From contig JASANG010001739.1 of NCBI GenBank assembly GCA_030248215.1, forward strand, positions 267,251 to 331,250: 64,000 bases of DNA, written 5' to 3'. The DNA is from Enoplolaimus lenunculus (taxonomy: Eukaryota > Nematoda > Enoplea > Enoplida > Thoracostomopsidae). Shown here piece by piece: positions 38,320-54,900 of the stretch (its first letter is position 1; each line of letters starts with the position of its first letter). The position numbers were made by a program, and so were the translations under genes. A model generated the notes under the pieces. That model saw only the letters and a program-made list of their open reading frames with translations, did not search any database and was not told where the DNA came from.

Positions 38320-38960
38320 AAAATTCTGCCGGGCCGGAGCCAGAGGTCGGATTTGGCAGGAGCCGGAGGCAGACCTCCGTTTGCACCGTAGCGCTCAGCC
38401 AACGGTATGATACGGTATGCCAAACAATTAATGCTTACTTTGCTAATGTTAACAAATATTTGCAAAACGTCGAAAACTACAGTTTTAGGCTTATTTTTAA
38501 GAAGTACCGACAATTAACTCCTCAAACTTGCGCCATAAGTAAAAGCCAAATGCACTGAACCATACAATTAATGTAAAATTTTCAAAACATCAGTACCAAA
38601 TTTGCGGCAAACTCCAGCAAAAGCTCTACCGTTGCCGAAGATCCATTTTCTGTCGAAGCCGAGTCTCCGGTTATACCCTGGCGCTCAGTGGGACGGCACG
38701 CAAATTAGTAATGTTTCATTTGCTAATTTCAGCAATGTCGCAGAAATATCAATTAACTAAACTTGCGCCATAAGTTAACTCCAAACACACCGAACGATAC
38801 AATTTTTGTAGAATATCAAATTCTGCAGTTTTATACCGGAGACGGGGTTCAATTTCTCGCCAGAGTCGGACCTCCAGTTGTACCCTGGCGCTCAACCAAT
38901 GGAATGAGACGGCAATACAAACCAGTTCTCCACTATTTGTGAATAAGTTGGGTTCGAGGG
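38320..38960. repeat. Tandem repeat of a unit carrying family D (CTCCGG) ends
   Basis: The 8-mer gcgctcag/gcgctcaa directly follows a GTACCCTG-like end at 38391, 38681 and 38888. After each comes a related segment containing GGNATGA.ACGG or CTTGCGCCATAAGT words. The unit spacings are 290 and 207 bp. A family D insertion with its flank therefore appears to have been duplicated in tandem. GGAGCCGGAGGCAGACCTCC-type words mark the element ends. Confidence 0.65.
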
Positions 38961-39149
38961 CGAAAAAATTGCATCCTTCAGCTCGATACTTTGCTTCGAA
39001 TTTTAATAAATAAGGTTACTGGCAAGCTGATATACAACGTCTCGGTTTATATGCACATTAAATAAAATCAAAAACATTCAGCACATATCATTATACATCG
39101 GGCACTGAATGATCACAACGTAGCAGTAAAGTATCGGAGATCATACATT

Positions 39150-40199
39150 CTAAATATTTTTACCACTTTTTGTTCCACGTTTTTTGGCTTTTAGAATATT
39201 TCCTTCACCCGAGAACGCTTCAAACTTCATTGCGTTGTCACTCACACTTGCGATTCCATTGGTAGCCGCACTCCCGTCATTTGTTTGAACCAACGGTCGA
39301 TTAGTATTTCGGACAAACGTTAACTTTCCCGGTTTGTAATCATAATTCGGAATTCCACGCCGTCTTGTGGCATTTTCAGCACCGTTACCAGCCCCGCTGT
39401 CATCGCCAGCAGATGATGCCGCCGCAGACTGAGAATCTCCCGACCTCTTATTTCTGCCGTCAACTCGTTGCCCTTTTCCAGAAAATGGTACAAACGCCGG
39501 AATCGATCCAGGAGCTGGCAAGATCGGATATTGAGGCACCTCAGCGCCGCTTCCGTTATTCTGCCCATTGCCTCCGGCACCAACGCTGCTCGCAATAGAG
39601 TCCTTCCGTCCTTCAACGCCAGGCTCCACATATCCTTCAGGTGAATCAAACTCGACATTCATATCACATTCAATTATTGACACTGCGTTTCCAGGTTTTA
39701 AATCTTTGACCGCAAGCTCATAGATTTTATTGTTATACTCGATCGCGATAACGTCGTTTTTCGTCAAGCATGCATATCCGCGCAGCTGACACTCAAGCAC
39801 AGCGCGTGGATTTGATATAGACAAAAAATCAACAGATTGCGGCTCAAATTTTGCATACGTTGCCACCGGCAGCGTTACACTTTCAACTTGAACAGTTTGT
39901 CCTTCACCGACCAGTATATTTTGCATCATCCAATGCGGTATGCAACATTTACCTTCTTCCGCCACGAACTCTAAGACACCACAGTGTGTTGTACGCTGTA
40001 CTGCTGGATTTGGATTGGTTAACTTGAACAGCATTGGATACGAAATATTGAGTCGTGTAAGCCATTCGAGAGCTGACGGAGGCAGTATAATTTTTCCTCC
40101 TCGTTCAACATCTGAGCGGTCGGTCATCGCCGGTGAAAAACATTTATACTGCGTATTAAATGGTCGAGCTTCTTGAAAGAATTGTCCAAGGCTGAACAT
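39150..40199 (-). CDS. UFD1: UFD1, ubiquitin recognition factor of the p97-UFD1-NPL4 complex
   Basis: This is one uninterrupted frame of 349 residues, a little longer than animal UFD1 (about 307). It opens with QYKCFSPAMTDRSDVERGG, like human QYRCFSVSM...NDRSDVEKGG, followed by KIILPPSALEWLTRLNISYP, MLFKLTNPNP, HCGVLEFVAEEG, CCIPHWMMQN and VSIIECDMNVEFDSPEGY. These form the N-terminal ubiquitin-binding double-psi barrel (about residues 20-190). Two FSG motifs follow, FSGKGQRVDG and AFSGEGNILK, which fit the p97-binding SHP box and C-terminal repeat, with the RRGIPNYDYKPGKLTFVRN stretch between them. The extra length is a Gly/Ala/Ser-rich linker. Role: extraction of ubiquitylated substrates in ER-associated and chromatin-associated degradation. 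No intron is present. A processed copy is possible, but the frame is intact and well conserved. Confidence 0.95.
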   Translation of the reverse strand: MFSLGQFFQEARPFNTQYKCFSPAMTDRSDVERGGKIILPPSALEWLTRLNISYPMLFKLTNPNPAVQRTTHCGVLEFVAEEGKCCIPHWMMQNILVGEGQTVQVESVTLPVATYAKFEPQSVDFLSISNPRAVLECQLRGYACLTKNDVIAIEYNNKIYELAVKDLKPGNAVSIIECDMNVEFDSPEGYVEPGVEGRKDSIASSVGAGGNGQNNGSGAEVPQYPILPAPGSIPAFVPFSGKGQRVDGRNKRSGDSQSAAASSAGDDSGAGNGAENATRRRGIPNYDYKPGKLTFVRNTNRPLVQTNDGSAATNGIASVSDNAMKFEAFSGEGNILKAKKRGTKSGKNI

Positions 40200-41397
40200 T
40201 GTTGAAGGTATAGCAACAAGATTGTGTCACAGTTTATACCGTTGATCACTTAATACTGAACAATTTTAGACTGAAACCATAACATAAGTGAGATAGAGGT
40301 AAACATAATATAATTTTTGTCAAAAATAACTATTTTAAAAAAAGCATCGACCCTGCAAATTCAAGCTATACCATGCATAATGTTACTCTAAAACATGTCC
40401 GGATGATCACAGATTGCAGGAGTACATGGTGAGGACCAACGTATGGAACAGGTCGTAACAGTAGTATAAAGTAAACTAGACCAAAAACTGACCGGACACA
40501 GTTTTTCACAGGCAGAACGTACCTTGATATACTCGTGGACTAGCCATTCAAGTACACGCTCGGACGAGATCACCTTAACCTGCCACGAAACAAAACTATC
40601 TTCTCCAGCAGTGTATAAGGAGAGGTCTGTCTCCGATTCCGGCAAAAAATCGACCTATGGGCTAGGATTTTTACAAAATTTATTTGTTTGGTGGTTATCG
40701 ATTTAATGTTTCATTCAATTTATAGGCAAAAATTACCGAAATTTCGTCAAAAGCGTAACACCAACGTGTGCAAACTTCTTTCACTACACGTACATGCAAA
40801 TGCAACGACTATCAGTTTCTGCACCTAGACCCGTTAGAGTTCGTCGCCTCCGAGCTGACCTTTCACTGTTTACAAGTCTTTACGAAATGAACCAATAGCT
40901 CATTCAAACATTTTCAACTATTCACTGAAGTTACAAAACTAAAGTTTAATACAAACTGCTTACGTAATGACATTAAGTATTGATTGTTGGAAAAATTCGC
41001 TAGGTGAAATTGTATCCCCTACGGTCTCCGTTTTTGAGCATAGTAAATCCGAAGCGGACTTAACTATTAGTGAATTCCGTTCGCTTCCTAGCCTTTCCGT
41101 TCCCTTCCTAGCCTTAATTTAGTTGGCCACAAACTCTATTTCTTTTTCTGTATTTGCAACTTCTATATGCATTCTAGTACTTCTCAATAAACAAATCCTA
41201 ATACAAAATCATTTTAACTATCTAATTTGGCATCAACTCCAGCATCACCTGCAACTTTTAACATGCGGCTCCGGAATTTTTCACCTCCGGCTGCACCCTG
41301 CTGCTCAGTATAAATGGTTGAGTAATAGCATCAAACACAAACTTCTTAGAAATATTTACTGTAAATATCCAACTTCCATAAGGGGTGGCATATAAAG

Positions 41398-41577
41398 AAA
41401 GACCAATGCAAATAACAGGGGCGGAGAACTATAAACATATTCCTAAGCCTAACTGTAAGAATGAGCATATTTCTAAGCCTAAGCATAAACCTAAGCTAAG
41501 CAAGAAAGTCTAAGGCATAAGCTTACTCTATTCTAGTCCCACAGAGAAACGTTCCTCCCCTGATCTTTACACGGGCT
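41398..41577. mobile_element. MITE with TAAGCC (telomere-like) interior
   Basis: The left GACCAATGCAAATAACAGGG and the right CCCCTGATCTTTACACGGGC are imperfect inverted repeats. In between are CCTAAGCC-type hexamers. The 9-mer catataaag occurs on both sides (41389-41397 and 41578-41586). It is the same family as 59876-60074. Confidence 0.75.
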
Positions 41578-42279
41578 CATATAAAGCATATGGTACAATG
41601 TATCGGTAACAACACTGAATACACAAACACAACGATGTCTCTTTAGAGGAGTTTGATGCTGATCAACTGTTACAATCACTTCTAGAGTTTTGCTGCGTTC
41701 AACATTAGGAAACAGATGTTAAGTTTCCTATTCTACAAAAATATTCATAATTTTAGTTCAAGAAAACGGCCTAATAGGACGAAATAATGTATGTTAACAG
41801 ATCAAATTTGGGCTGCACACATAGGCCATCGCAGTAAAATAATGTTCGGAATAGATATAATTCAAAACAAATTTTTTCAAAATAATTAGAATCACTTTTG
41901 AATACTAAGCTTTTTAGACTTAAAAACATGGCAACCTTCCCCGTTCTAGCGTTGACTGTTGTGATTTTATAAAAGTGGTATAGTTAATAATAAGTTGCAC
42001 AGGATTATGATAAACAACATAGGATGGTAAAAATGATAATAGTATACAAAAAATAACATTACGGTATTGCGTTGATTTTTCACAAAACTAAATAAAATAC
42101 AAAACTAACCATGCAATCAAGTTTTAGCTTACCACCAAAGGTAACGCTTAACCTGAGTCGCTGTTGCGAAAGTCCACTGCAGTCAGCACCTAATTTTCCA
42201 GTAAGCATCGAATGCAACAGAATAGCTACATACAACATAATGTAGCGTATACTACATATCACAGTAAAAATCCATCTAA

Positions 42280-46294
<4,015 letters not shown>

Positions 46295-47357
46295 GACATC
46301 CAGTCACATCAACTGAGTATATAATTAGAAAAGGTGTACAACTATATAACTAAAACAGTGGAAAGCTTGACTACGTTCCAATAAATTATTTGCAGTTTGT
46401 CTTTCGTTATAGAGTCAAAAATTAATAAAAAATAAAATATACATTTGCGTTCAAACATTTTGTTATTTTCGCGCCCAGAACAATGCGGCGGATCAGAAAA
46501 TAACATTTTCTCAAAAAATTATCACTTTTTTACAATTTTTTTCAGACTTTTCCCGTGTTAAGAGTTTTACTTGCTCTTAACAGCAATTACGTATCATCTG
46601 TATAGAGCGAATTGCTTGGTGTGGGGGTTTGGAATTTGGAGTGGTAGCCCCCCCGGGGGGCCAGCAGCACCCCTGACAGGTTTAAAATAAAACTTTGCTT
46701 GCTTAGGCACATAATTATAAAAAGATCCCTGAAATTTGTGAAGTGACAATATGTTTTGTTATATGCATTCATCGTAAAAAATTGCACAATTGTGATCGTG
46801 TTGTCAAGCGGCGTCGAACGGTATGCTATTTGTCTTTCTATATTATTGAAAAAAAAATTTGATTACGAAAGGACCGTTATAAAATGATAAAAATCGAAAA
46901 AAATTCAGAAAAATTTCGAAATTGAAATTTTATGATCCGTCACAATGATGTGAAAACAAAAATGGCAAAATTTTTTGCAAAAAACCCCATTTTTTGATGT
47001 TTATTAATTTTTGACCCTATAACAAAGGAATGTTAATTATTTCATTAGTGATCAGCGCAAACTGTGTTGTTCAGAAGTTCATAATAAGTTATCCAGTAAG
47101 GTTGTAGGTGACACAGCCATGTAAATTTTATAAAATTGCCTAAAACTGGTGGATTTGGTATTTTTCCCCTAATTACCCTTATATTGCGCACCCCTGGGCC
47201 TCCTACTAAGTCTCTTTTCCCTAGTTTGGTCTTAAACGGCGCTTTTTATATATTTTTGTGTTTATTTTGGTTTATATATCGCGCAAATGCGCTAGGCAGT
47301 CAAATATGGCATAAAACATAAAATATAAAACTATTCATGCATTTTTGTGAATTAAGC
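46295..47357. other. Upstream flank of AP-2 mu
   Basis: No gene was recognised. AT-rich sequence with a short GC-rich palindromic patch (CCCCCCGGGGGG at 46650-46661). Confidence 0.4.
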
Positions 47358-47887
47358 TGTGATAACCGGTTATGCTGGTCAATATGCAAATTAACTTAAT
47401 ATGGGGATGGCTTTAGCTATCCCCATACTCAGTCTTGATATTGAATACTTAGCGAATTGACGTGTTTGTCACTATTAATTTTACATTCATTGGAACGTTT
47501 CTATTTTGTCTATTTTGTTTACGGTGTACTGTATTAGGTTTATTCTATATTCACGGAGTTATTGAATGAGTCTAGACTTTGGTTGAACTTCTTCGGGTAC
47601 AGTTGTATTACTAGGGGGGTCGCGCAGTTTGCAGTGGGTGTTGCGCAGGTTGCAGCAGGCTATATATGCTGCGGACACGTTCTGGGGAATTAGCGTAACC
47701 GGAGTTGTTGTGTGTTGGAGTAAACTGGAGTAAATTGGGAGCTAAGAGTTAAGGAAGTCTGCAGTTACTGGAGCATCGTTGGAGTACTTTGAAGTTACTT
47801 ATTAAACCTAAATATTAGCGTAAGTTTAACCACTGTGTTAATATTTACCAGCATAATACTTATCTTTTTGTTTAGTAAACTGTTACA
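47358..47887. mobile_element. Possible solo LTR (fossil)
   Basis: The segment starts TGTGATAACCGG and ends TGTTACA, giving TG...CA ends. It contains a TATATATGC box followed by a G-rich transcribed-like stretch and a later ATTAAA-type signal. A hairpin of TATGGGGAT/ATCCCCATA lies near its left end. No target duplication and no partner LTR were found, so the call is tentative. If correct it is a long-dead single LTR. Confidence 0.25.
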
Positions 47888-50040
47888 ACCGGCCGCGTCT
47901 ATATCAGAGCGTTGAGGTTCCCACAAGCCGCATTGTATTACGGGCACACAAACACCGAAAACGTTGCAAATCCATCAGTAACTACGTAAATCGAAAAAGC
48001 ATTCGTCTTCGTGTCTATAACTATGTGGTGTATGCAGTAATACGAGCGAGTTATTATCGCGTGTTCGCATTTAGGCTTCGTACACCGAATTAATTTGTGA
48101 ACATTGGTTGGATTGATATATAGTATAGGTTGTGTTTTCATGTCAAGATAAGAATGAAAATGATTTTTACAAAGGCTTGCAGCTTCCAAGTTACAAGTGC
48201 CAGTTGCGGCTGCGTGTTCTCGCTGAAAAACTTGCTAGACCTATGCACACGTCCAAGTATTTGCAGCAAAAACTTGCACGTGCCACTGGCTCGCGCATGT
48301 TTGGTCACAATGCACCTTAGAAGTTCTTGCAGCTGCAAATTATTCATTGAAATTCATGCTATTTCATTTAATTTGCACCTGTGAACGCAGTTGAAAGTCA
48401 TATGAATTTCTTGCACCTGCAGTTTGATTGGCCAATTTGAATGTTCTTTTGAAAATACTTGCACTGCAAGCAACAATTTAGTGAAAGTTGCAGTAGCGAG
48501 TTCCCGCTGCAAAAACATGCACGTGCGAATGAGGGTTACGTTGTCGTAATTAGTAAAAACCACTAGCTATGCAAACATTTACAGTGAAACCAATGTCGAG
48601 TTCTAGCTGTATCCTAAATAAAATAAAAATGCGTACATGTTTTGCATCCATTAAAATTACTTGGTTATAAAACGAGGAACTGAAAACCACTATATTACAA
48701 GGGTAATTGAGTGAAGTGAATGTGATTAATCTCGAAGTTCACAACTAGTTATTCGATGTATAACGTTTTTACGAAATCTTCAGGGTTAATACCTTTAAAT
48801 GTATGTAGCACCTACCAATGTGATATAGAAGTAGCCAGTGGACAGTTTAGTGCCCTGTAGCTGTAATGGACCTGAATTGGAGGCAGAAGTAAATGACTGT
48901 ACCTAAAGATGCTTAATTTTTAATGCAATGTTTTTGTTAGTTAATTCTACTTCTTTGATTCTGTTTTGATTGTTGTATTTGAGGGCCCCAAAAATTTATT
49001 TGACACAATTGGCAATTGGGATGTTCCAAACGACAATTGTTGTTCAGGGCAGGGCAGCAGAAGCAACTACTGAAAAATAAACTGCATTTGATTGGAATAT
49101 TATAATATCGACCAAACAGCTGCCATAATGCAAAATATTTGTCATTATTAAGATTTACGGCAGACGCTCGCACAGCTTCATTTCCAAGCTATATAACGTA
49201 ATTTCTACATTGCAAATATGGTGAAGCTACATTATTGTGCAACTCAGTTTTTCGGAACACAGTCAAGCCCGAACAACCAATCACAAGCAGTTAGGGCAAA
49301 TACTTGTTCGAGGCACGACATATATATTTGTTCTTCTTGTTTTGTCCTACATTCTCGGCTGTGTACTGTATAGCACTTTAACTTTGAACTAAATTATTAA
49401 ATTTATCAAAACGAAATTCAGTTGCTTGATTTATTCGCCAGACACAAACTTAGATATCTGTGTCCAGTAGAATAGCATATGCCTTTTTAAGACATCATAC
49501 AGTTTTACAATGTGTACTCAATGCTTTGCTGTGTCATACTCATGCTACTTTGACGCCATTCAAAGTAACATTGGCCCAAATATGCATATACGAACAGGAT
49601 TTGGTCCAGCGTGGGATCCATTAAAACAGTAAGGTCTCTACACAACAAATTTTTACTTTTCCGCTTTTTAATGCAGCTTCATTCAGCACTGTGTAGATAT
49701 AGTTTGTACACTTGTAAATTTCGCCTGCGGGACTATTTTCGTGTAAACAGTATTTAGATAGAAAGAATTACTCCTTCAATCTCTGCATCACCTCAGAAAG
49801 TGATAGGCCCGGCCCGGACAAGGGTCCCAACAATATGTGCGAAAGCACAAAACTTATTATTTTCCTCACCTTGAGGCACAACTTCGCGGGAGTAGAAATT
49901 ATAATGGAGAGTGCAAATTTATGTATATAATAAAACCTGGGCAGTACAAAGATAATATATAGTAAGGAATTCAAGATCGGACGAAACCATTCTACGAAGT
50001 ACTGCGAATATACGTGGAATTTTCCCCTTAGTTTCTCCGA
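47888..50040. other. Intergenic sequence
   Basis: No supportable gene. TTGCA-rich stretches around 48170-48540 (AACTTGCACGTGCCACTGG, CTTGCACTGCAAGC) suggest an old repeat with frequent CTTGCA words, but no ends could be set. Confidence 0.4.
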
Positions 50041-50122
50041 AACATATGGCTACGACGTGGAATCGAACCTCGGACCTCTCGCTCGCGAGTCAAGCGCGCT
50101 ACTCTTTACATCACTCGGCCCA
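50041..50122 (-). repeat. tRNA-Ala-like sequence (tRNA pseudogene or SINE head)
   Basis: On the minus strand there is a perfect B box, GGTTCGATTCC (50059-50069). It is preceded by GCGAGAGGTCCGA, typical of tRNA-Ala, and an anticodon loop CTCGCGA that would give anticodon CGC with T33. The D arm and acceptor stem pair poorly, so it is unlikely to be a working tRNA. Confidence 0.5.
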
Positions 50123-50387
50123 TATTATGTTTCTCTACCGTTATATGTCCACGTGTATGTCTAGGTCTTACGTTACATAGACTATGCACATACACACATA
50201 CACCAACCAACATTCCCACTTCTTTTGGCGGTTCTCCCGGACCGCGAGTACAAACTTCTCCGAATCCCAGTCTCAGTGAGACCTCCATGTCAGAACTGCA
50301 AACATTTGCTACGCCGCCCCCCCCCCCGTCAGAAAAGTCCTCATTGTATAATACTACACCGGTTCTCGCCATGGCACTGGCCATATG

Positions 50388-50784
50388 TAGCTAGGAACCG
50401 TCCCAGTAGATGCATAGGCCTAAGATTGAGCCTTAGTGTAAGGATAAGCCTAAAAACCAAATCTAGACCTAAACCTAAGCCAAGCTAAACTTAAGGAACA
50501 CATTTGGTAGAGTCACGTCTTTAACAGTAATATTGGCCCTTGTGTTTCAACTGATTGTACATCTGCAATGTAAACTTGTATCAAACCAGTGAGCATCGTT
50601 TAACCCACATTAAAAGCAGCATATATATTCATATAAACCCAGTGTGTCCATATAATCCCATTGATATGTTGACATATGTTACAAGCCTAAGCCTAAACCT
50701 AAGCCTAAGCAAAAAAGTAATCTACAATCTAAACCTACTCTTTTATGGACCCACCTGGACACCCCTTTAAAAGTTACATGGGCC
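50388..50784. repeat. TAAGCC-type repeats, probably two adjoining or nested MITE copies
   Basis: Runs such as AAGCCTAAGCCTAAACC occur near 50401-50480 and 50683-50712. The right end GTTACATGGGCC matches the ends of the 52442 and 59876 family. The left ends and target duplications could not be settled. Confidence 0.5.
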
Positions 50785-51070
50785 GATACGTTCGTATCGC
50801 ACGAGTAACTTTCAATACATTAAGTATATATGACCAGATAAAAAATCCATACATACCAGTTTGCACGTAACCCACTGTAGTTGTGCGTGGCATTACGCAG
50901 GCTCAAAAAATTGCTTTCAGAAGTGTTAACGCAATGATCTCTTGGACATAAAAGCCATTATAAATAGGTGTCATGGGAATCGGAAAATGTCAGCAGAAAC
51001 TTCAGTTGAGTCGGGCAGACACAGTCAATTTCAACGGTTCTTTTTTCAGAAAATATAACCATTATCCTAC

Positions 51071-51470
51071 TATAGTGACCCGAACGGGGGTAATAAAAGG
51101 GGTTCCCAATATTAAGTCCTAATCAATAGGAATCCGTATCGCTAATAAAAGTCCGTAAGCGGATAGAGGCCCTAAACCCTAATTAGTATCTATAATGTCA
51201 ATTGTCCGTAATTGTAGGGCATAACTGCAGGCCCAAATAAAGTTCAGCACGCAACTTTAAAGCAAGCTTAAGTTATGAAAGTACATACCTGAGTATAACC
51301 TTGCATTATTGCTCCAGATTTTGATACAAGACAAATAAACGCTTAATTCAATGGATAATTGCAGTACCGGATATATAAGTACCTAACAAAGGATGGCTGA
51401 GCGTAATTTAAAAATAAAAGTCCGCAACCGAATAACCGAGGGGTGGTTATTCTTTTCCCAAAAATGTATT
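51071..51470. mobile_element. Diverged relative of the 4140-4500 element
   Basis: It shares CTATAGTGACCCGAA near its left end and CCCTAAACCC, TCAATTGTCCGTAATTG and CAAATAAAGTTCAG inside, with AGTCCGCAACCGAATAA near its right end, all in the same order as in 4140-4500. The right inverted end is not clear. Confidence 0.5.
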
Positions 51471-51972
51471 TCAGAAGTGATATATACCGTCTATCTCTCC
51501 CTTAGTATACACCACTCGATTAAAGTTTCATCTTTGCTCGCCTTTCCTATAGGCCGACGGAGGGTAAAAAATCCGGCGGAGCCTTTTCAATCATAAAAGA
51601 GATGTAAAGGTATATCTATATTTTGCCATTTTGTTAAAGATCTTGTAACGCGAAGGGACAAGTGAAATCCTTGTATGCGTGGTCTAAAAATTCTTTTAGC
51701 ACCTTGCACGCTTAGCTCGCCACGGGCATACTCGGTCACATGTTTTAGTGTGAATTAAAGTATCAACGCGCAAAATTTAAGAAATCCCTTGGGGTTTGGA
51801 GTACATCAGGTTTATACGCGTATAAAACTTATTAACTAAATTTTAAAATTACTGCTTTTTAAAACGTTGGAGTGTATTGTACTTCAATTTAAAAGCGTAT
51901 CAGCAGCATAAACCGATAGACAACATACTGGAACGAAAACGGATATCCGGTTACAACGAACCCTGATTATAT

Positions 51973-51979
51973 CTTGCAG
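51973..51979 (+). promoter_or_regulatory. 3' splice-site-like sequence just upstream of the DEG/ENaC ATG
   Basis: TCTTGCAG ends nine bases before the ATG at 51989. In a nematode this would fit a spliced-leader trans-splice site. It could also close a 5' untranslated intron. Confidence 0.4.
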
Positions 51980-51988
51980 TTCATCGCC

Positions 51989-54900
51989 ATGCCTGCGACG
52001 TTGCCAAGCGAAGCTCAGCTGTTGCAACAAATTCGCACAACGCAGCGGCGAAATTCAGCGTTGAAAGCGCATTTTCAACGACGAATTGCTATGATTGAAC
52101 AAAAGATTGCAGCACACGAAGACGAATTACAGCGACAACTCAAGAATCGCACCAAAAGCGTAACGTTGCCTGCTGTTGTTCCGACGCCAATTGGTTGTCA
52201 TTCTGAAGGCGAAGACCACCAGATAACGATCAGTAAACGAATCGGCGCGCGACTGAGTAGCGGAACAACAATGTGTAGGTCTTTTTGCTGTTAATTTTCA
52301 ATAAAATACTGCTTGCAATAATATATGTACGTATAAGTACATATATGCAAAATTATCAGTCGAGTAGCCGAGTAATGTAAGGTTCAAGACTCCCAATACA
52401 TGAGCTAAGAAACATTTTGCGCAACTACTGCAATGATATTTGGCTAATGTTACTTTAAAGGGCGGAACAGTAGATTAAACGTATTCATAAGCATAAGCCT
52501 AAGCCTAAGCGCTGCAAAAATAAAGTTTCTATGCATAAGCCTAAGCGTACGCAAAAAATGTAATCTAGAATATAAACCTACTATTTCATAGAACCACCCG
52601 AAACCTGTACGCCCCTTAAAGTAACATGGGTCAGATATTTTATACTAAACTATCGAATTACCCTTTCGAACCCGCAGAAAACGTTAATTTTTCATTGGTA
52701 AACATCTCGCTTGTATTCATGGCGACGAGTGCCAGGGTTTGTTTTTTCCGGAAAAATTGAACCGACCAGAAAAAATGGTGTTTTCCGGTTTTTCCGAAAA
52801 AAAACGAAAAAAACGGAAAATTTAAAAATTATGCATTAATGCTTCCACAAGCGCAAAAGCGCTGATGGATAATTTGTTTATTGAAAAAATGACATTGGGA
52901 GAATAAAATGGCAATCTGATTAAGTATCAACATTTGATAACACAGATGATAAGCATACTGCACACACTACAGATCTGTCGTACACCTAAAAGTACATGTG
53001 CTAATAAAGGTGGCCAGAAACTTGCGGGGTTGAGTGAGGCAAAAAATTTGCAAACAGGATTTGAATTTTTTACGTATAAAAACTGAAATTAATCAGAAGT
53101 TGCTTCCGAACTAAACGTGGCATATATCTGCAATAGATGTCGCATCAAAGAGAAATAGAAAAATCTCAAAGATATAACAATCACTTTAAGATTAAAAAAT
53201 ATATAGTGGCATAGGAGTGTAACTGCAATTAGAGTTTTATTAGAAAACTATTTGTATAGCATACTTCTTATCACCGTAGGACTGTTGGGGCGAGAGTAGA
53301 CGCAACTCAACTCACCCTGCGTCCACGTCAGAGAAACCGCCGAAATTTTAGTAAAGTTCGGTTTAATTTAAAACCTGTAAACATGTACTCTCTTGGTCTC
53401 TGCAGAAGTTAGAAGATGCATGTGACCCATATTCATTTTACTGGCGGATCCAATAGAGGAACCAAAATTTTGTATTTAAGGTTTAGCACTACAATGGCGC
53501 TTGGTTTCTGGATCGCTTCGCTCGTAAATGCTCCGCTAGATTCCTTGCGATCCTCCATTTTAGAGTTCCCTGTATCCGCCACTGATTCCTCCCCAATAAG
53601 TCAGCCTTCGCGATGACGGTTGAGTGCGCAAAACCAATTTGTCACGGTTTTCGATATGTTTTGTCGTTGTTTTGCGAGTAATATACTGAGATTATAATAT
53701 AACGTTTGTTCAGTTATTTTTTTTCGTTTTTCTACTCCTTCGGAAAAACTCGGAAAAAAACCCCGAAAAAAACCTCCCGTTTTTTCTGTTGGGTTTTCTC
53801 CGGTGCCCAACCATTGCGTACGCATATTCGTTCAGTCAATCTAGAAACATGTGCCCTTGGGACAGCGCTATAGTCGTAGCGTGTCGAAAATAATTTGCAC
53901 AAATCAGGCGCCCCGCAGTGGTTGCTGCAGCGCGGCAGACCGTGGAGGACGCTACGTGCCATAATGTGGCAACAAACGGTGGCGGTTGAATATGAGCGGT
54001 GCGGTGCATGGGCGCTGGCCGCCAACCGGCAAAAAACGTATAGCACAACCTTTAGGGTGCGACTGCGATGCTTGCCAGAGAAACAGATGTATGCGAACTT
54101 ATGAACTGCGTGAATAATTATTGTTTTAGCGTTGCGTTTTGGCAATACAATTGAAAAAGAACTACAGTTCAGCGGTCTACACGGTATTTCTAGTTTGTAC
54201 AATTCGAAGAACAAAATCACACGAATTATGTGGACGATGCTGCTTATGGTATTTTTCTCGATCACTGTGGCGCACGCGTAAGTGTAACGGTAACGCTTTA
54301 GTTTTTGATTAAACGCTTTATTTCCATGACTAATTATAACCAATAAACTTACGAATGATATTTTAAAACAAAACTTAATTGAGTAAAAATGAACGTGATA
54401 AAACTATTTACTCTTGAGCTACCGATACTAATGTAGAGTGAAGCAACAAATATCTGAACAGGTACCAGGTTAACAGCAATTGGTAGCAAGTGCCAAACAC
54501 GATCGTGTGAATGTCGTATTTTCAAATAGCTGTACCGCCCATCACCGGCTATAGAGTGGTCGTTATTCGCGATCTCGCCCCAGTGAGGTCGTGTTTAGAT
54601 GGTTGTCCGCTTTGGTTTTAATTTGCATATGCACGCACAGTGCTTGAATTTCAGTAAGTTATAGTATGAGGCGGCCTTTTATTGGCGAAGATATTTTTGT
54701 ATACATTTGTTATCAAACTATGGTACTTTGCATTATATTGATATTTGGATTATTTACTGTATTGGTATTTGGCTCATTATAGGTAATGTATCTCCATAAC
54801 CAAGAGTAAAACGAGGTAGTATAGTTAGGGTAAGCATTGTGAAACAAGCCAGTAAGAAATTGACTGATTTTGGCATGAAATCTATTATACAAACGCATAG

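Noticed and set aside
40388-40645. Minus-strand 85-codon frame upstream of UFD1 with a good GTACGT donor
   Set aside because: Its first codons overlap a sequence like a family D transposon end (GGAGACAGACCTC), it lacks an ATG at the start, and no family similarity was recognised.
53732-54343. 203-codon minus-strand frame
   Set aside because: It is antisense to the DEG/ENaC exon at 54130-54277, which has family motifs and matching splice phases.
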